Shown: positions 27,466 to 36,574, counted from the first letter of the stretch. The stretch is 64,000 nucleotides of DNA from an uncultured Bacteroidales bacterium (GCA_905235135.1 CAJOKR010000039.1:1-64000), one strand, 5' to 3'. Numbers and translations: made by a program. The notes: generated from the sequence alone by a model not told the origin.

Positions 27466-27472
27466 CAGCATT

Positions 27473-27775
27473 ATGTTTATTGAAATAAAAAAAGCAGAAT
27501 ATATTAGTGGGTATCAGCTCCGTCTTTGGTTTAATAATGGAGCCGTAAAAGACGTTGATTTATCAGATTCCTTAAGAGGAAATGTTTTCGTTCCGCTTCA
27601 AGACAAGGAGTTTTTCAAGCGTTTTTCCATCCGATTCAACACAATAGAATGGGAAAACGGTGCCGATTTCGCCCCCGAATACCTTTACGAAAAAGGAGTT
27701 GCCGTTTATGAGCCACAGGAAACGACCGAGAATCTCGTGGCCGAGGACAATGCGCCGTATAACACTGAACAATAG
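27473..27775 (+). CDS. DUF2442 domain protein
   Basis: A 100-residue protein. DUF2442 pattern: KKAEYISGYQLRLWFNNGAV, KDVDLSDSL, then FSIRFNTIEWENGADFAPEY (the family's W-x-NGADFxPE close). It forms a two-gene unit with the DUF4160 gene. The C-terminal 20 residues beyond the domain are low-complexity and acidic. Confidence 0.88.
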   Translation: MFIEIKKAEYISGYQLRLWFNNGAVKDVDLSDSLRGNVFVPLQDKEFFKRFSIRFNTIEWENGADFAPEYLYEKGVAVYEPQETTENLVAEDNAPYNTEQ

Positions 27776-27780
27776 GACTT

Positions 27781-27820
27781 TAACTCAAATTTAAGACTTG
27801 GAACTTGAGACTTAAGACTT
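27781..27820. repeat. GACTTGAGACTTAAG-type tract
   Basis: TTAAGACTTGGAACTTGAGACTTAAGACTT, the same words as at 2817-2897 and 36562-36608. Confidence 0.55.
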
Positions 27821-27854
27821 TCGGGAACACTTCACTTGCCGACACGAAACCTCA

Positions 27855-27893
27855 ATAACCCTACACAAGCGAACGAAGTGCGCAGTGTGAGGC
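27855..27893. repeat. partial copy of the dispersed 70-bp element
   Basis: Retains only the hairpin end: AACCCTACACAAGCGAACG and GCGCAGTGTGAGGC. It ends 28 bases before the rlmI start codon. Confidence 0.7.
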
Positions 27894-27909
27894 TATTTCG
27901 AAAAAATCG

Positions 27910-27917
27910 TATTTTTG
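27910..27917 (+). promoter_or_regulatory. -7 box immediately before rlmI
   Basis: TATTTTTG ends only 4 bases before the ATG at 27922, so the expected transcription start falls on or next to the start codon (possible leaderless mRNA). Confidence 0.6.
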
Positions 27918-27921
27918 CGGC

Positions 27922-29118
27922 ATGAACAGTTCTACCATCCCCCGCATCACCCTGCGCCCCGGCAAGGAAAAATCCCTGCAGCGGCGGCACCCATGGATAT
28001 TCTCCGGCGCCATCGCCCGCAAAGACAAAGACTTGCGCGACGGCGACATCGTGGAGGTATATGACGCACAGCGCCAGTACCTCGCCACTGGCCACTACCA
28101 GCCCACCACCATCGCGGTGCGCATTTTCAGCTTCGAACAGCGCGACATCAACCGCGACTTCTGGCGCGAGAAACTGCTGAACGCCATTGACTTCCGCAAG
28201 AGCATCCTCCTGCCTAACCCGCAGACCAACATGTACCGCCTTGTGAACGGCGAGGGCGACGGCATGCCCGGACTCATCATCGATGTCTATGGCCACCACC
28301 TCGTCATGCAGGTGCACTCCATGGGCATGTACCGCCTGCGAGAGACCCTCGCGGAACTGCTCACCGAGCTCATCCCCGACACGCAGGCCATCTGCCTCAA
28401 AACCGTCATCGAGACCGATGATACTGAAGATGTTGCCTTGGACAGCGGCTGGATTTACGGCCAGCCCGACGAGGAGGTCATCGCTTCCGAGAACGGCATC
28501 CTCTTCAAAATCGACATCCTCAACGGACAGAAGACCGGCTTCTTCCTCGACCAGCGCGACAGTCGCGCCATGGTGGGCGAACTGGCCAAAGACCGCACCG
28601 TCCTCAACATGTTCTCCTACTCCGGCGGCTTCTCCCTCTACGCCCTGCGCGGCGGGGCGCAACACGTTGACTCCGTGGATATTTCACAGAAAGCCATCGA
28701 CCTCGTGGAGGAGAACGTGCGGATCATGGGCGGCGACTTCGCCCAGCGGCACAACGCCGTCTGCGAGGACGTGTTCGCCTTCCTCGACCGCATGCCCGAC
28801 CATTATTACGACCTCATCGTCCTCGACCCGCCGGCCTTCGCCAAGCACCACCGTGTGAAGGAGCAGGGCATCAAAGGCTACCGCAATATCAACCGCAAGA
28901 CGATGGAGAAAATCCGTCCCGGCGGGCTGCTCTTCACCTTCTCCTGCTCGCAGGCCATCAGCCGCGACGACTTCCAGACGTTGGTTTTCTCCGCCGCCGC
29001 CCTCGCCGACAAGAACGTCCGCGTGGTGCGCCACCTGCAGCACGCCCCCTGCCACCCCGTCAGCATCTTCCACCCAGAAGGGGAATATCTGAAAGGACTG
29101 CTGGTGGAAATTCGATAA
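27922..29118 (+). CDS. rlmI: 23S rRNA (cytosine) methyltransferase, RlmI family
   Basis: A 398-residue class I AdoMet-dependent methyltransferase making m5C in 23S rRNA. An N-terminal PUA domain (LRPGKEKSLQRRHPWIFSGA, residues 10-29) is followed by the EEHEHE-type middle region and the methyltransferase core: NMFSYSGGFSLYALRGGA (motif I), DLIVLDPPAF (motif IV) and FTFSCSQ with the catalytic cysteine. The family includes RlmI and RlmO-like enzymes, so the exact target base is not certain. The unusually close promoter suggests a leaderless transcript. Confidence 0.92.
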   Translation: MNSSTIPRITLRPGKEKSLQRRHPWIFSGAIARKDKDLRDGDIVEVYDAQRQYLATGHYQPTTIAVRIFSFEQRDINRDFWREKLLNAIDFRKSILLPNPQTNMYRLVNGEGDGMPGLIIDVYGHHLVMQVHSMGMYRLRETLAELLTELIPDTQAICLKTVIETDDTEDVALDSGWIYGQPDEEVIASENGILFKIDILNGQKTGFFLDQRDSRAMVGELAKDRTVLNMFSYSGGFSLYALRGGAQHVDSVDISQKAIDLVEENVRIMGGDFAQRHNAVCEDVFAFLDRMPDHYYDLIVLDPPAFAKHHRVKEQGIKGYRNINRKTMEKIRPGGLLFTFSCSQAISRDDFQTLVFSAAALADKNVRVVRHLQHAPCHPVSIFHPEGEYLKGLLVEIR

Positions 29119-29127
29119 ACATTCCAC

Positions 29128-29155
29128 GTAGAGACGCAAAATTTTGCGTCTCTAC
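29128..29155. repeat. GTAGAGACG palindrome, CAAAATTTTG core
   Basis: Perfect 28-base palindrome between the convergent rlmI and deiminase genes, so it may act as a two-way terminator. Confidence 0.85.
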
Positions 29156-29171
29156 CTCCGACCTTGAGCTC

Positions 29172-30428
29172 TCACCAGCGTGCCTGCCGCTTCAACACCT
29201 GCGTCATGCAGTGGGCGGCACCGTAGCCGTCGATGAGGCTCTCCAACGGGATCCACTCCACCTTCACGCCGGCTTCGGCAAAACGCTGCTGCAAAGCTTT
29301 CGACTGACCGCCCACCGCCATGATGTGACGCGGCGCGATGGTCAGGAAATTGTTGGCATAGTGCATCTCATCTTCGCTGTCGATAGGGACAATGTCATAG
29401 TTGCGCTCCTGCAAAAAGCTCACAAAAGAGAGTTCCTTCCGTTGAAGCGTGTATTTTTTCGTGCCGGGTGCGCGCACCCACACGTCGCAGGTGACGTACT
29501 CCGGGTCGTCTTTTTGTGCATTCAGCCGGCTGGAAGTCAGCGTGCAAAGGCCTTTGTCGATAATATTGAAATAGGTGTCAAGGTGCATCTGCATCTGCCA
29601 GAACTTGTGGTCGCGGACCACCACCACGGTGTCGTGGCCGAAAGCGTCCGCCTCCATCATCTGCCGGATGCCTTCGTCGTTGGTGCGCATACCGCAACCG
29701 ATGAACGACAAGGTGCCGGCGGGCAAGTAGTCGCCACCCTCAAGACGTCCCTCGTCCTGGATGCGCAGAATCGGTTTCAGACCGAGGTGCGCGTAGCACA
29801 GACTGATGATGTCGGCCTCGGGCTCCCGCTGCAGAGAGTTCATATTGCAAATCACATGGCCGCGCGGGGTAGTAATACTTTGGTCGCGGGTGAAGTAGAG
29901 ATTCATCAGCGGATTTTGCACATATTGGGCTTCGTAACCCGTATTCATATCGGTTTTGTACAGCACCACTGTGGGTTGCAACAAGATGCAGCGGATCAGA
30001 TCGGCGCGGCTCATTTTGGCAAGCACATCCTTTTTGTAACGATCAGCTGCGGCTGCTGCATCGTCATCCAGCATGGTGACATCATACTGGAGCAGCTCGC
30101 CCGCCAACGCACGCAAGCTGTCAATTCCCGTCTCCTCTAAAATCTGCCGCACCGTATAGACCTTGATGCCGTTCTTCTGCAGCATCTTGATGTAGTTCCG
30201 GTGCTCGGCCGCCGCCTTATCCACATCGAAATAGTCCTCAAAAAGTCCCGCCGAGGGATGAATCACTCCATTGAACAGTTCCTGTCCAGGGGTGTGCATC
30301 AAGATAACCGCCGCCTTCGACCACTCGGCTTGCGGGCAATCCACCTTGTTCTTCTGCGCAAATACACAATTGATTGAATTACAAACAAATAAAATGACAA
30401 CTACGGTCCAAATCCTCACTTTGTTCAT
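29172..30428 (-). CDS. exported arginine deiminase-like enzyme
   Basis: A 418-residue member of the guanidino-group-modifying (arginine deiminase) superfamily. Expected catalytic elements are all present: FTRD (179-182), EGGDY (230-234), HLDT (282-285) and the nucleophile Cys407 in GAAHCMTQ. Unlike cytoplasmic ArcA it carries a signal peptide (IWTVVVILFVCNSINCVFAQ, cleavage near residue 25). It probably hydrolyses free arginine or a related guanidine outside the cytoplasm; action on peptide arginine is possible but unproven. Monocistronic, no arcB, arcC or antiporter nearby. Confidence 0.85.
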   Translation of the reverse strand: MNKVRIWTVVVILFVCNSINCVFAQKNKVDCPQAEWSKAAVILMHTPGQELFNGVIHPSAGLFEDYFDVDKAAAEHRNYIKMLQKNGIKVYTVRQILEETGIDSLRALAGELLQYDVTMLDDDAAAAADRYKKDVLAKMSRADLIRCILLQPTVVLYKTDMNTGYEAQYVQNPLMNLYFTRDQSITTPRGHVICNMNSLQREPEADIISLCYAHLGLKPILRIQDEGRLEGGDYLPAGTLSFIGCGMRTNDEGIRQMMEADAFGHDTVVVVRDHKFWQMQMHLDTYFNIIDKGLCTLTSSRLNAQKDDPEYVTCDVWVRAPGTKKYTLQRKELSFVSFLQERNYDIVPIDSEDEMHYANNFLTIAPRHIMAVGGQSKALQQRFAEAGVKVEWIPLESLIDGYGAAHCMTQVLKRQARW

Positions 30429-30513
30429 CTTCCAATATCCTTTAAATTTTCGAGCGGCAAAAGTACGTTTTTTTCTTCTCGAAAAATTTCTGTCCTGGAA
30501 TAGATAAAGTTGT

Positions 30514-30521
30514 TATTTTTG
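30514..30521 (+). promoter_or_regulatory. -7 box of the M48 protease gene
   Basis: TATTTTTG with an upstream leader of about 85 bases containing a GGAGTTGCGGCATTCC-rich hairpin region (30529-30590). Confidence 0.6.
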
Positions 30522-30604
30522 CAGCGGCATAGGAGTTGCGGCATTCCGGCCGCAAGAAGGTCGTTTGGAATGGCGACACTCCTACATGACAGTTATTATA
30601 CAAT

Positions 30605-32722
30605 ATGAAAAAAAACACTATGAAGAAGTTGTTATTGGCAACAATGGTTTTGCTTTCTGTTGCGACTTTCGCACAGCCGCAGCTCTCCGTCTATAACTAC
30701 GCGCCGATCGAGTCGCAGGGTGGTTTCCCCGCCGACCTGAAGAAGGCCGCGAACACCCCGAAGTCGGACAAGGAATACAACCCGCTTCTCGTTTCCATGC
30801 TCAATCAGGGCAGAATCCTCTACGGCAGCGAGATGAACCAGTATCTCGACAACATCAAAGAGAAGTTACTGGTCAACCACCCGCAGCTGCAGCAGGAGGT
30901 CCACATCTATATCCTGCAGAGCACTCTCGTGAACGCCTATTCGCTGCCGAACGGCACCATCTTGGTGACTATGGGAATGTTGGCGCAGGTAACCAACGAG
31001 GCGGAGCTGGCCTTCGTGCTGGCACACGAAATCGCCCACTACAGCGAGCACCATGGCAAAGACGACCACTCGAAAGGCAAAGACAAAGATGTCGTGAGCC
31101 GTTACATGCGCTACCACCAGTTCTCCCGTGAGCAGGAGTTCTCCGCCGACCGCGTCGGGTTGCTCTCCTTCTACAAGGATTCGCCCTACAGCTACGACAT
31201 CTTCGACGGTCTCTTCGACGTGCTGCTCTACGCCGACCTGCCCTTCGACGAGATTCCGTTCCAGCGTTCGGAGGTGGAGGAAGACTTCTACCAATTCCCC
31301 GACAACTACTTCCTGAAAACGGTCGCCAACATCCCTGACCGCTCGAACATGATCGACACGTTGCTCACCCACCCCAACGTGGAGAAACGGCGCTCTTTAG
31401 TCAAAGGATTGGCGAACAATCTCTCCAATGAGAGCCGCAAGCGCTTTGTGCAACCCGAAGAGCAGTTCACGCGGTTGCGCAACGTAGCCCGTTTCGCGTG
31501 CATCGAGCGATTTTTGATCAACCACGACTACGACAAGGCCATCTACAACATCCACGTGATGGAGCAGACTTTCCCTGACAATAACTACCTGCGCCGTGCC
31601 TTAGCCACCGCCTACTACGGGGCTGCCAAGCACAAGGGTACCGGACAAACCAGCACTTTTTTGGAGCCCTACCGCGATGTGGAGGGCGAACAGCAGCAGG
31701 TCAACTACTTCCTGTCCAAAATGAACCGCAACGAATATGCCGCACTGGCCCTGCGCAAGGTATGGACCGCACTGCAAGCCGCTCCTCAGGATGAATATCT
31801 GCAAAACGTGGCCAAAGACCTCATCAACGAGATTTTCGTGAAGAACAAGATGAAATTCATCGACTTCTGCGACTACCCGCAGGGCACCACCTTGGAGGAG
31901 GTCGCGCAAGCCGGTGGCGACACCACACGTTCGGCCGCCGCCAACTCCAAATACGACCGCATCAAGCAGCAGAACATGAGTGCCAAAGTGCTACCCGACC
32001 CTAAGTTCAAGACCGTCAACTACATGCTGGTGGATATTCACAGCGACTCGCTCTTCAAAGCTTGGGTGAACGATGCGGTAGTGAACGCCGAGATGCAGGC
32101 CGTGCTGGATGCCGTTGCCGACTCGAAAATCGGTAATGAAACATCCATGCTCATCACCACCCCAATCTATCTGACTTACGACAACAACGGTCGTATCAAG
32201 AGCCTGGATGCCGACAAGCGCAACGCCGAACGGCTGCAGAAGCTGATGTGCCGCGCCCTCAAACGCAACCACATCACTCCGGTAACGCTGACGATGGATT
32301 ACACCGATCCGACGACCGAGGCGTACAACAATTTCGCGAAGATGCGCCAGTGGAACGAAGATTTCACCAACGCCGGCGGCCTCGACATGCGCTACCACAC
32401 CTCCGACAATCTCGATGACATCGCCGCCGAGTTAGGCAGCCGCAAGCTCTGCTTCGTCCATGTGACCGACGCACCCGGCCGCGCCTTCTTCCCCAGCAAA
32501 ATCTACCTGCCTTGGCTCATTCCCGTCTTCCCCTACACTCTACCCGTCGTGGTAAGCGTACTCTGCCTTCGCACCCGCGAGGTGAACGTAAACTTCCGCA
32601 TCATCGACGTAGTGGACGGCAAAACGGAAGTGTCCGGCCATTACAGCAACGCCGAAGTGATGGACAAAGCCTACATCAACGGGTATGTGTATCAGCGATT
32701 AGAGCAGTATGTAAGGAAATAA
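30605..32722 (+). CDS. exported M48 family metalloprotease
   Basis: A 705-residue secreted protein with a signal peptide (LLLATMVLLSVATFAQ). The peptidase domain holds the zinc motif HEIAH (141-145) and the third ligand Glu178 in EFSAD (178-182), as in the periplasmic BepA/LoiP branch of M48. The remaining 500 residues form a long helical, repeat-like region (LINHDYDKAIYNIHVMEQTFPDNNYLRRALATAYYGAA looks like TPR helices, seen near 302-340) and a C-terminal domain of unknown type. A role in outer-membrane protein quality control is likely by family. A second in-frame ATG at 30620 is possible. Confidence 0.85.
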   Translation: MKKNTMKKLLLATMVLLSVATFAQPQLSVYNYAPIESQGGFPADLKKAANTPKSDKEYNPLLVSMLNQGRILYGSEMNQYLDNIKEKLLVNHPQLQQEVHIYILQSTLVNAYSLPNGTILVTMGMLAQVTNEAELAFVLAHEIAHYSEHHGKDDHSKGKDKDVVSRYMRYHQFSREQEFSADRVGLLSFYKDSPYSYDIFDGLFDVLLYADLPFDEIPFQRSEVEEDFYQFPDNYFLKTVANIPDRSNMIDTLLTHPNVEKRRSLVKGLANNLSNESRKRFVQPEEQFTRLRNVARFACIERFLINHDYDKAIYNIHVMEQTFPDNNYLRRALATAYYGAAKHKGTGQTSTFLEPYRDVEGEQQQVNYFLSKMNRNEYAALALRKVWTALQAAPQDEYLQNVAKDLINEIFVKNKMKFIDFCDYPQGTTLEEVAQAGGDTTRSAAANSKYDRIKQQNMSAKVLPDPKFKTVNYMLVDIHSDSLFKAWVNDAVVNAEMQAVLDAVADSKIGNETSMLITTPIYLTYDNNGRIKSLDADKRNAERLQKLMCRALKRNHITPVTLTMDYTDPTTEAYNNFAKMRQWNEDFTNAGGLDMRYHTSDNLDDIAAELGSRKLCFVHVTDAPGRAFFPSKIYLPWLIPVFPYTLPVVVSVLCLRTREVNVNFRIIDVVDGKTEVSGHYSNAEVMDKAYINGYVYQRLEQYVRK

Positions 32723-32761
32723 CGTTCCCTAGCGAGTTCGAGGCTTTATGTAATATATTCC

Positions 32762-32833
32762 TTGAGCAGCCTCGAAGAGGCAACACGCACGGAGTGCAAT
32801 TTACCCCACACAAGGCGAAGCCGCAGTGTGGGG
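32762..32833. repeat. dispersed 70-bp element, copy 3
   Basis: GCAGCCTCGAAGAGGC and the CCCCACAC...GTGTGGGG hairpin; ends 23 bases before the next ATG. Confidence 0.85.
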
Positions 32834-32855
32834 CCTCCAACAAAAACGAGTAAAT

Positions 32856-33656
32856 ATGAAAAAGATAATAACAATACTCATCATCATAACCGGCCTGGCA
32901 ACGGCCAACGCCCAGATTTACAACTACTTGGGCAACCACGTCATCCTGAACATGGAGGGCTACTTCTCGCCCGCGTGGTTCAACCCCAACCCGGTGAGCT
33001 CGAGTTGGAACATTCCCGAAAGTGCCAAGCGTTACCTCGGGCTGAACTACTTCCTCTCGCCGAGCGTGGAGCTGATGGTGTGGAAGAAAGGCACCGTCGG
33101 GGCCGGCTACAACTACTACAACTCGCCGTTCAAAGGCACCGACTATAGAGTTCAGCTGTATGATGGCTATTGGGGGTACAACGACTACGGCGAGCTTTAC
33201 GGGAACATCACCGCCCATGGGTTCAACGTCTATTATAAGCAGTATCTCGGCGACGGTTTCGCCCCGCTGGGCCATCACTTCAAATTCACCTTCGACGGGT
33301 ATTTCTACCACTACCAGATGGACACGGAAGGCAAGCAGTTCCGGATTTCCTCCGACGTGCCTGTGGAGGAAAGAGAGGCCATCTTCGACAACAAGGGCTG
33401 TCTTTTCGGGATCAAAGCCGAGTACGGCTACGACCTGGTGGTGTTCAACCGGCTGAAGCTGACCTTCGGTGCGAGCATCGGCACTACCTTCGGGGGATAC
33501 CGCGCCCCCAGCGCAAGAATCCGCGACGAACTCCCCATGTTCGATATCGGAGACAGACCCCACGAGCCTCTCACCTACAACGATTACGCCCGCGGCCGCA
33601 TCCTCGGCGCCTACTGGTTCGGCATCAAATTGGGGGTCGGATTTATCGCGTTCTGA
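32856..33656 (+). CDS. putative outer-membrane beta-barrel protein
   Basis: A 266-residue exported protein (signal peptide IITILIIITGLATANAQ). The mature part shows alternating hydrophobic and polar residues, aromatic-rich strands such as GAGYNYYNSPF and AHGFNVYYKQYLG, and ends with IKLGVGFIAF, an aromatic C-terminal strand typical of outer-membrane barrels. No specific family recognised. It follows the dispersed repeat closely. Confidence 0.7.
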   Translation: MKKIITILIIITGLATANAQIYNYLGNHVILNMEGYFSPAWFNPNPVSSSWNIPESAKRYLGLNYFLSPSVELMVWKKGTVGAGYNYYNSPFKGTDYRVQLYDGYWGYNDYGELYGNITAHGFNVYYKQYLGDGFAPLGHHFKFTFDGYFYHYQMDTEGKQFRISSDVPVEEREAIFDNKGCLFGIKAEYGYDLVVFNRLKLTFGASIGTTFGGYRAPSARIRDELPMFDIGDRPHEPLTYNDYARGRILGAYWFGIKLGVGFIAF

Positions 33657-33675
33657 AGCAGGACGATGCCCTCCC

Positions 33676-33703
33676 GTAGAGACGCACGGCCGTGCGTCTC
33701 TAC
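33676..33703. repeat. GTAGAGACG palindrome, CACGGCCGTG core
   Basis: Perfect 28-base palindrome that overlaps the stop codon of the fucosidase gene on the minus strand and lies 20 bases after the barrel gene. Confidence 0.85.
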
Positions 33704-35250
33704 AAATCCTCCAGAATATTATCCATGAATAATCCGATGCGGTTGAGCACAATGCAGGCGCGGCTCTGATCGATGACAACCCGCACCTTTTTCGTCGTGA
33801 CCGTCTCCGTAAGCACAATCCGTTTGTAGCCGATGGTGGTCTCCTCGGCGATGGTGCGCCAGTTGCCGTTCTCATCCTCGATCTCAATGTGGAACTTCTC
33901 CACCCGCTGTCCGAGAGGGATGTACTCTTGCAGCATCACGCGGTTGAAGGTCTGCGGTTCGTAGAACTGAAGCTCCACCCAGGCAGTGGTCACGGTGTCG
34001 TCAGTGGCCCAATAGGTGTCATAATTATCGCCAATCAGATGAGCCGGGCAATATCGAAAAGACCGACAATGGTTTTCACGGTCCCGCATATAAGCCGGAA
34101 TATTATCCCAACAACGGCAAGATTCGTGATCGCTATTGCGAACGTTTGAGGCACAAATCCCAAAAAATCTTTTGGCATCTGCTGCTTCTGTCACCAAATC
34201 GTGCGCGAAAATGCTGTCCAACGCGGCGCGGAACTCCACCAGGCGCAGGGAGTCCTCTGCGGGGATGAGGCCGCGGCTGTCGGGCGGCACGTTGAGCAGC
34301 AGCAGGGAGTTGCGGCCCACGCTGTTGTAGTAGATCTTCAGCAGCTCCTGCACGCTCTTCGGGTGCTCGCTGTCGCGCCAGAACCAGCCCGGCCGGATGG
34401 AGACGTCCGTTTCGGCGGGAATCCAGCACGCACCGTTGTAGTTGCCCGCGTTGAGCGTGTCCTGCGAGGGAGCGTTCGCGCCCGGCTCGCGCCCTTCCAC
34501 GTCGAGCCGCCAGGTGCGCCCGCAGGTGCCCTCCTCGTTGCCGACCCAGCGGCATCCCGGACCCACATCGCTGAAAATCACCGCATTGGGCTGTAACCTC
34601 TTCGTCTGCGCGTTGAACCGTTTCCAGTCATAGACCTGCTTCTTGCCGTTCGGCCCCTCGCCGTTGGCCCCGTCGAACCACTGCTCGAAGATAGGGCCAT
34701 AATGCCGATGGGCACTTTGTAACGTCTTGAGAAACACCTTGTTGTATTCGGGTGTGCCGTAAGTGGGCGCGTTGCGGTCCCAGGGGGAGATGTAAATCCC
34801 GAACTTCACGCCGCCTTTCTTGCACGCCTCCGACAGTTCCTTCAGGACATCGCCCTTGCCGTTGCACCACGCGCTCTCGCGCACGGTGTGCGCGCTCATG
34901 GGATTCGGCCACAGGCAGAAGCCGTCGTGGTGCTTGGCGGTGAGGATAACGCCCTGGAAACCAGCATTCTTCGCCACCGTCACCCACTGGTTGCAGTCGA
35001 GGGCGGTGGGGTTGAAGATGTCCTCCGCCTCCGTGCCCTCGCCCCACTCCAAACCAGTGAAGGTGTTGGGCCCGAAATGGCAGAACATGTTCATCTCCAT
35101 GCGTTGCCACGCCACCTGCGCGGCGGTCGGCACGGGACCGTAGGGTTTCGGCGGGTCGGCGGGCTTCACTTTCGGAGCATATTTCTGCGCTCCCACGGAT
35201 AGCCCGAGGAGGAGAAGGCAGACAAGAAAATAACATCGTTTCATACGCAA
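33700..35250 (-). CDS. alpha-L-fucosidase, GH29
   Basis: A 516-residue secreted glycoside hydrolase removing alpha-linked fucose from glycans (host mucin or plant). Signal peptide in the first 22 residues (FLVCLLLLGLSVGAQ). The catalytic barrel shows GPNTFTGLEWG, LTAKHHDGFCLWPN (103-116) and FEQWFDGANGEG with the candidate nucleophile Asp193. The C-terminal 130 residues (AHLIGDNYDTYWATDD, ETVTTKKVRVVIDQS) form a discoidin/F5-8-type sugar-binding domain. No SusC/SusD or regulator genes are nearby, so it is not part of a visible polysaccharide utilisation locus. Confidence 0.93.
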   Translation of the reverse strand: MRMKRCYFLVCLLLLGLSVGAQKYAPKVKPADPPKPYGPVPTAAQVAWQRMEMNMFCHFGPNTFTGLEWGEGTEAEDIFNPTALDCNQWVTVAKNAGFQGVILTAKHHDGFCLWPNPMSAHTVRESAWCNGKGDVLKELSEACKKGGVKFGIYISPWDRNAPTYGTPEYNKVFLKTLQSAHRHYGPIFEQWFDGANGEGPNGKKQVYDWKRFNAQTKRLQPNAVIFSDVGPGCRWVGNEEGTCGRTWRLDVEGREPGANAPSQDTLNAGNYNGACWIPAETDVSIRPGWFWRDSEHPKSVQELLKIYYNSVGRNSLLLLNVPPDSRGLIPAEDSLRLVEFRAALDSIFAHDLVTEAADAKRFFGICASNVRNSDHESCRCWDNIPAYMRDRENHCRSFRYCPAHLIGDNYDTYWATDDTVTTAWVELQFYEPQTFNRVMLQEYIPLGQRVEKFHIEIEDENGNWRTIAEETTIGYKRIVLTETVTTKKVRVVIDQSRACIVLNRIGLFMDNILEDL

Positions 35251-35288
35251 AAAGAATTCATGGATAAAAAAAATTCGGGAGAAGGGTG

Positions 35289-35313
35289 TTGTATTAAAAA
35301 AAGTGTATTTTTG
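35289..35313 (+). promoter_or_regulatory. promoter of the SPFH gene
   Basis: TTGT at 35289-35292 and TATTTTTG at 35306-35313, about 50 bases before the ATG. Confidence 0.65.
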
Positions 35314-35364
35314 CCGTGATATTAAAATGATATTATTTTAATCACAGATCTAAATCATAAAGTT

Positions 35365-36330
35365 ATGGAATCCAAAGAGTTCAACAAACAAATGAATGCA
35401 GCGAACAATGGTTTTCTGCACCTTTTCATTAACCTGGCGCTGCTGGTTTTCTTCATCTGGATAGTGGTCCGCTTCGCCAAATTCGACTGCATGACGGATG
35501 CCGAAGGTGAAGTCACACCTTGGATCCTGCTGCCCATCGTAAGCGGATTTGTGCTGCTCATGACCTATGTCATGCACCTCGCCGGATTCATCACCGTGCA
35601 GCCGAACGAATCTCGGGTGCTCACCTTCTTCGGCAAATACTCCGGCACGGTGAAGCAGAACGGCTTCTTCTGGGTCAATCCTTTCTACAGCAAGCAGAAA
35701 ATCTCGCTGCGAGCCAAGAACATGGACGTGGAGCCCATCAAGGTGAACGACAAAAACGGCAACCCCATCATGATCGGTCTGGTCCTGGTGTGGAAGATCA
35801 GCGACACCTACAAGGCTTGCTTCGAGATCGATTCCGACTTCAAGGTTGCCGAGAACGCCATCTCGACCTCCAAGAACTTCGACCCCTTCGTGCGGGTGCA
35901 GAGCGATGCCGCATTGCGCAAACTGGCAGGCCTGTATGCCTACGACAATATCGACCGCGCCGATGAGGGCATGACTCTGCGTTCGGGTGGCGACGAAATC
36001 AACGAACGGTTGGAAGACGAGCTGCGCAAACATTTGGAAATCGCCGGCATCGAAGTGGTGGAAGCCCGTATCAACTACTTAGCTTACGCCGCCGAAATCG
36101 CCAGCGTGATGTTGCGCCGCCAGCAGGCCGACGCCATCATCTCCGCCCGCGAGAAAATCGTGGAGGGTGCCGTCAGCATGGTTGATCTCGCCCTGAAGAA
36201 GCTCTCCGAAGACAAGATTGTGGTACTGGATGAGGAACGCAAGGCCGCCATGGTCTCCAACCTCTTGGTAGTCCTTTGCGCCGACGAATCCGCATCGCCG
36301 GTCATCAACACTGGAACGTTGTATCAATAA
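35365..36330 (+). CDS. SPFH (band 7) domain membrane protein
   Basis: A 321-residue protein with two N-terminal membrane helices (about 19-36 and 52-72) and an SPFH domain (TVQPNESRVLTFFGKYSGTV, then RAKNMDVEPIKVNDKNGNPI). The helical tail contains AAEIASVMLRRQQADAIISAREKIVEGAVSM, here noted by its core RRQQADAIISAR. Such proteins form ring-like scaffolds in membrane microdomains. A small Arc-type protein gene follows 61 bases later, a frequent neighbour of this subfamily. Confidence 0.9.
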   Translation: MESKEFNKQMNAANNGFLHLFINLALLVFFIWIVVRFAKFDCMTDAEGEVTPWILLPIVSGFVLLMTYVMHLAGFITVQPNESRVLTFFGKYSGTVKQNGFFWVNPFYSKQKISLRAKNMDVEPIKVNDKNGNPIMIGLVLVWKISDTYKACFEIDSDFKVAENAISTSKNFDPFVRVQSDAALRKLAGLYAYDNIDRADEGMTLRSGGDEINERLEDELRKHLEIAGIEVVEARINYLAYAAEIASVMLRRQQADAIISAREKIVEGAVSMVDLALKKLSEDKIVVLDEERKAAMVSNLLVVLCADESASPVINTGTLYQ

Positions 36331-36340
36331 CCGCAATGCT

Positions 36341-36368
36341 GTAGAGACGGGGCGCGCCCCGTCTCTAC
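36341..36368. repeat. GTAGAGACG palindrome, GGGCGCGCCC core
   Basis: Perfect palindrome lying inside the apparent SPFH-Arc operon, between the two genes, so it does not simply mark operon ends. Confidence 0.85.
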
Positions 36369-36391
36369 AATACCATGGTAATCATCTTGTT

Positions 36392-36574
36392 ATGAAGAAA
36401 AATTTCGCCTTACGGGTAGATTCCGAAATCTTCGAGGCCATCGAAAAATGGGCCGCGGACGAATTCCGCAGCACGAACGGCCAGATCGAATGGATTCTGC
36501 ATTCGGCGTTGAAGAAGGCGGGACGGCTACCAAAGAAGAAACGTTCTTCCGAAGAGGAGAGACCTGAGACTTAA
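36392..36574 (+). CDS. small Arc-family (ribbon-helix-helix) protein
   Basis: A 60-residue protein: KKNFALRVDSEIFEAIEKWA is the beta-strand and first helix, then STNGQIEWILHSALKKAG the second helix, as in Arc-type DNA-binding proteins. The Lys/Arg/Glu-rich tail is unstructured. It follows the SPFH gene, a conserved association whose purpose is not known. Confidence 0.8.
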   Translation: MKKNFALRVDSEIFEAIEKWAADEFRSTNGQIEWILHSALKKAGRLPKKKRSSEEERPET

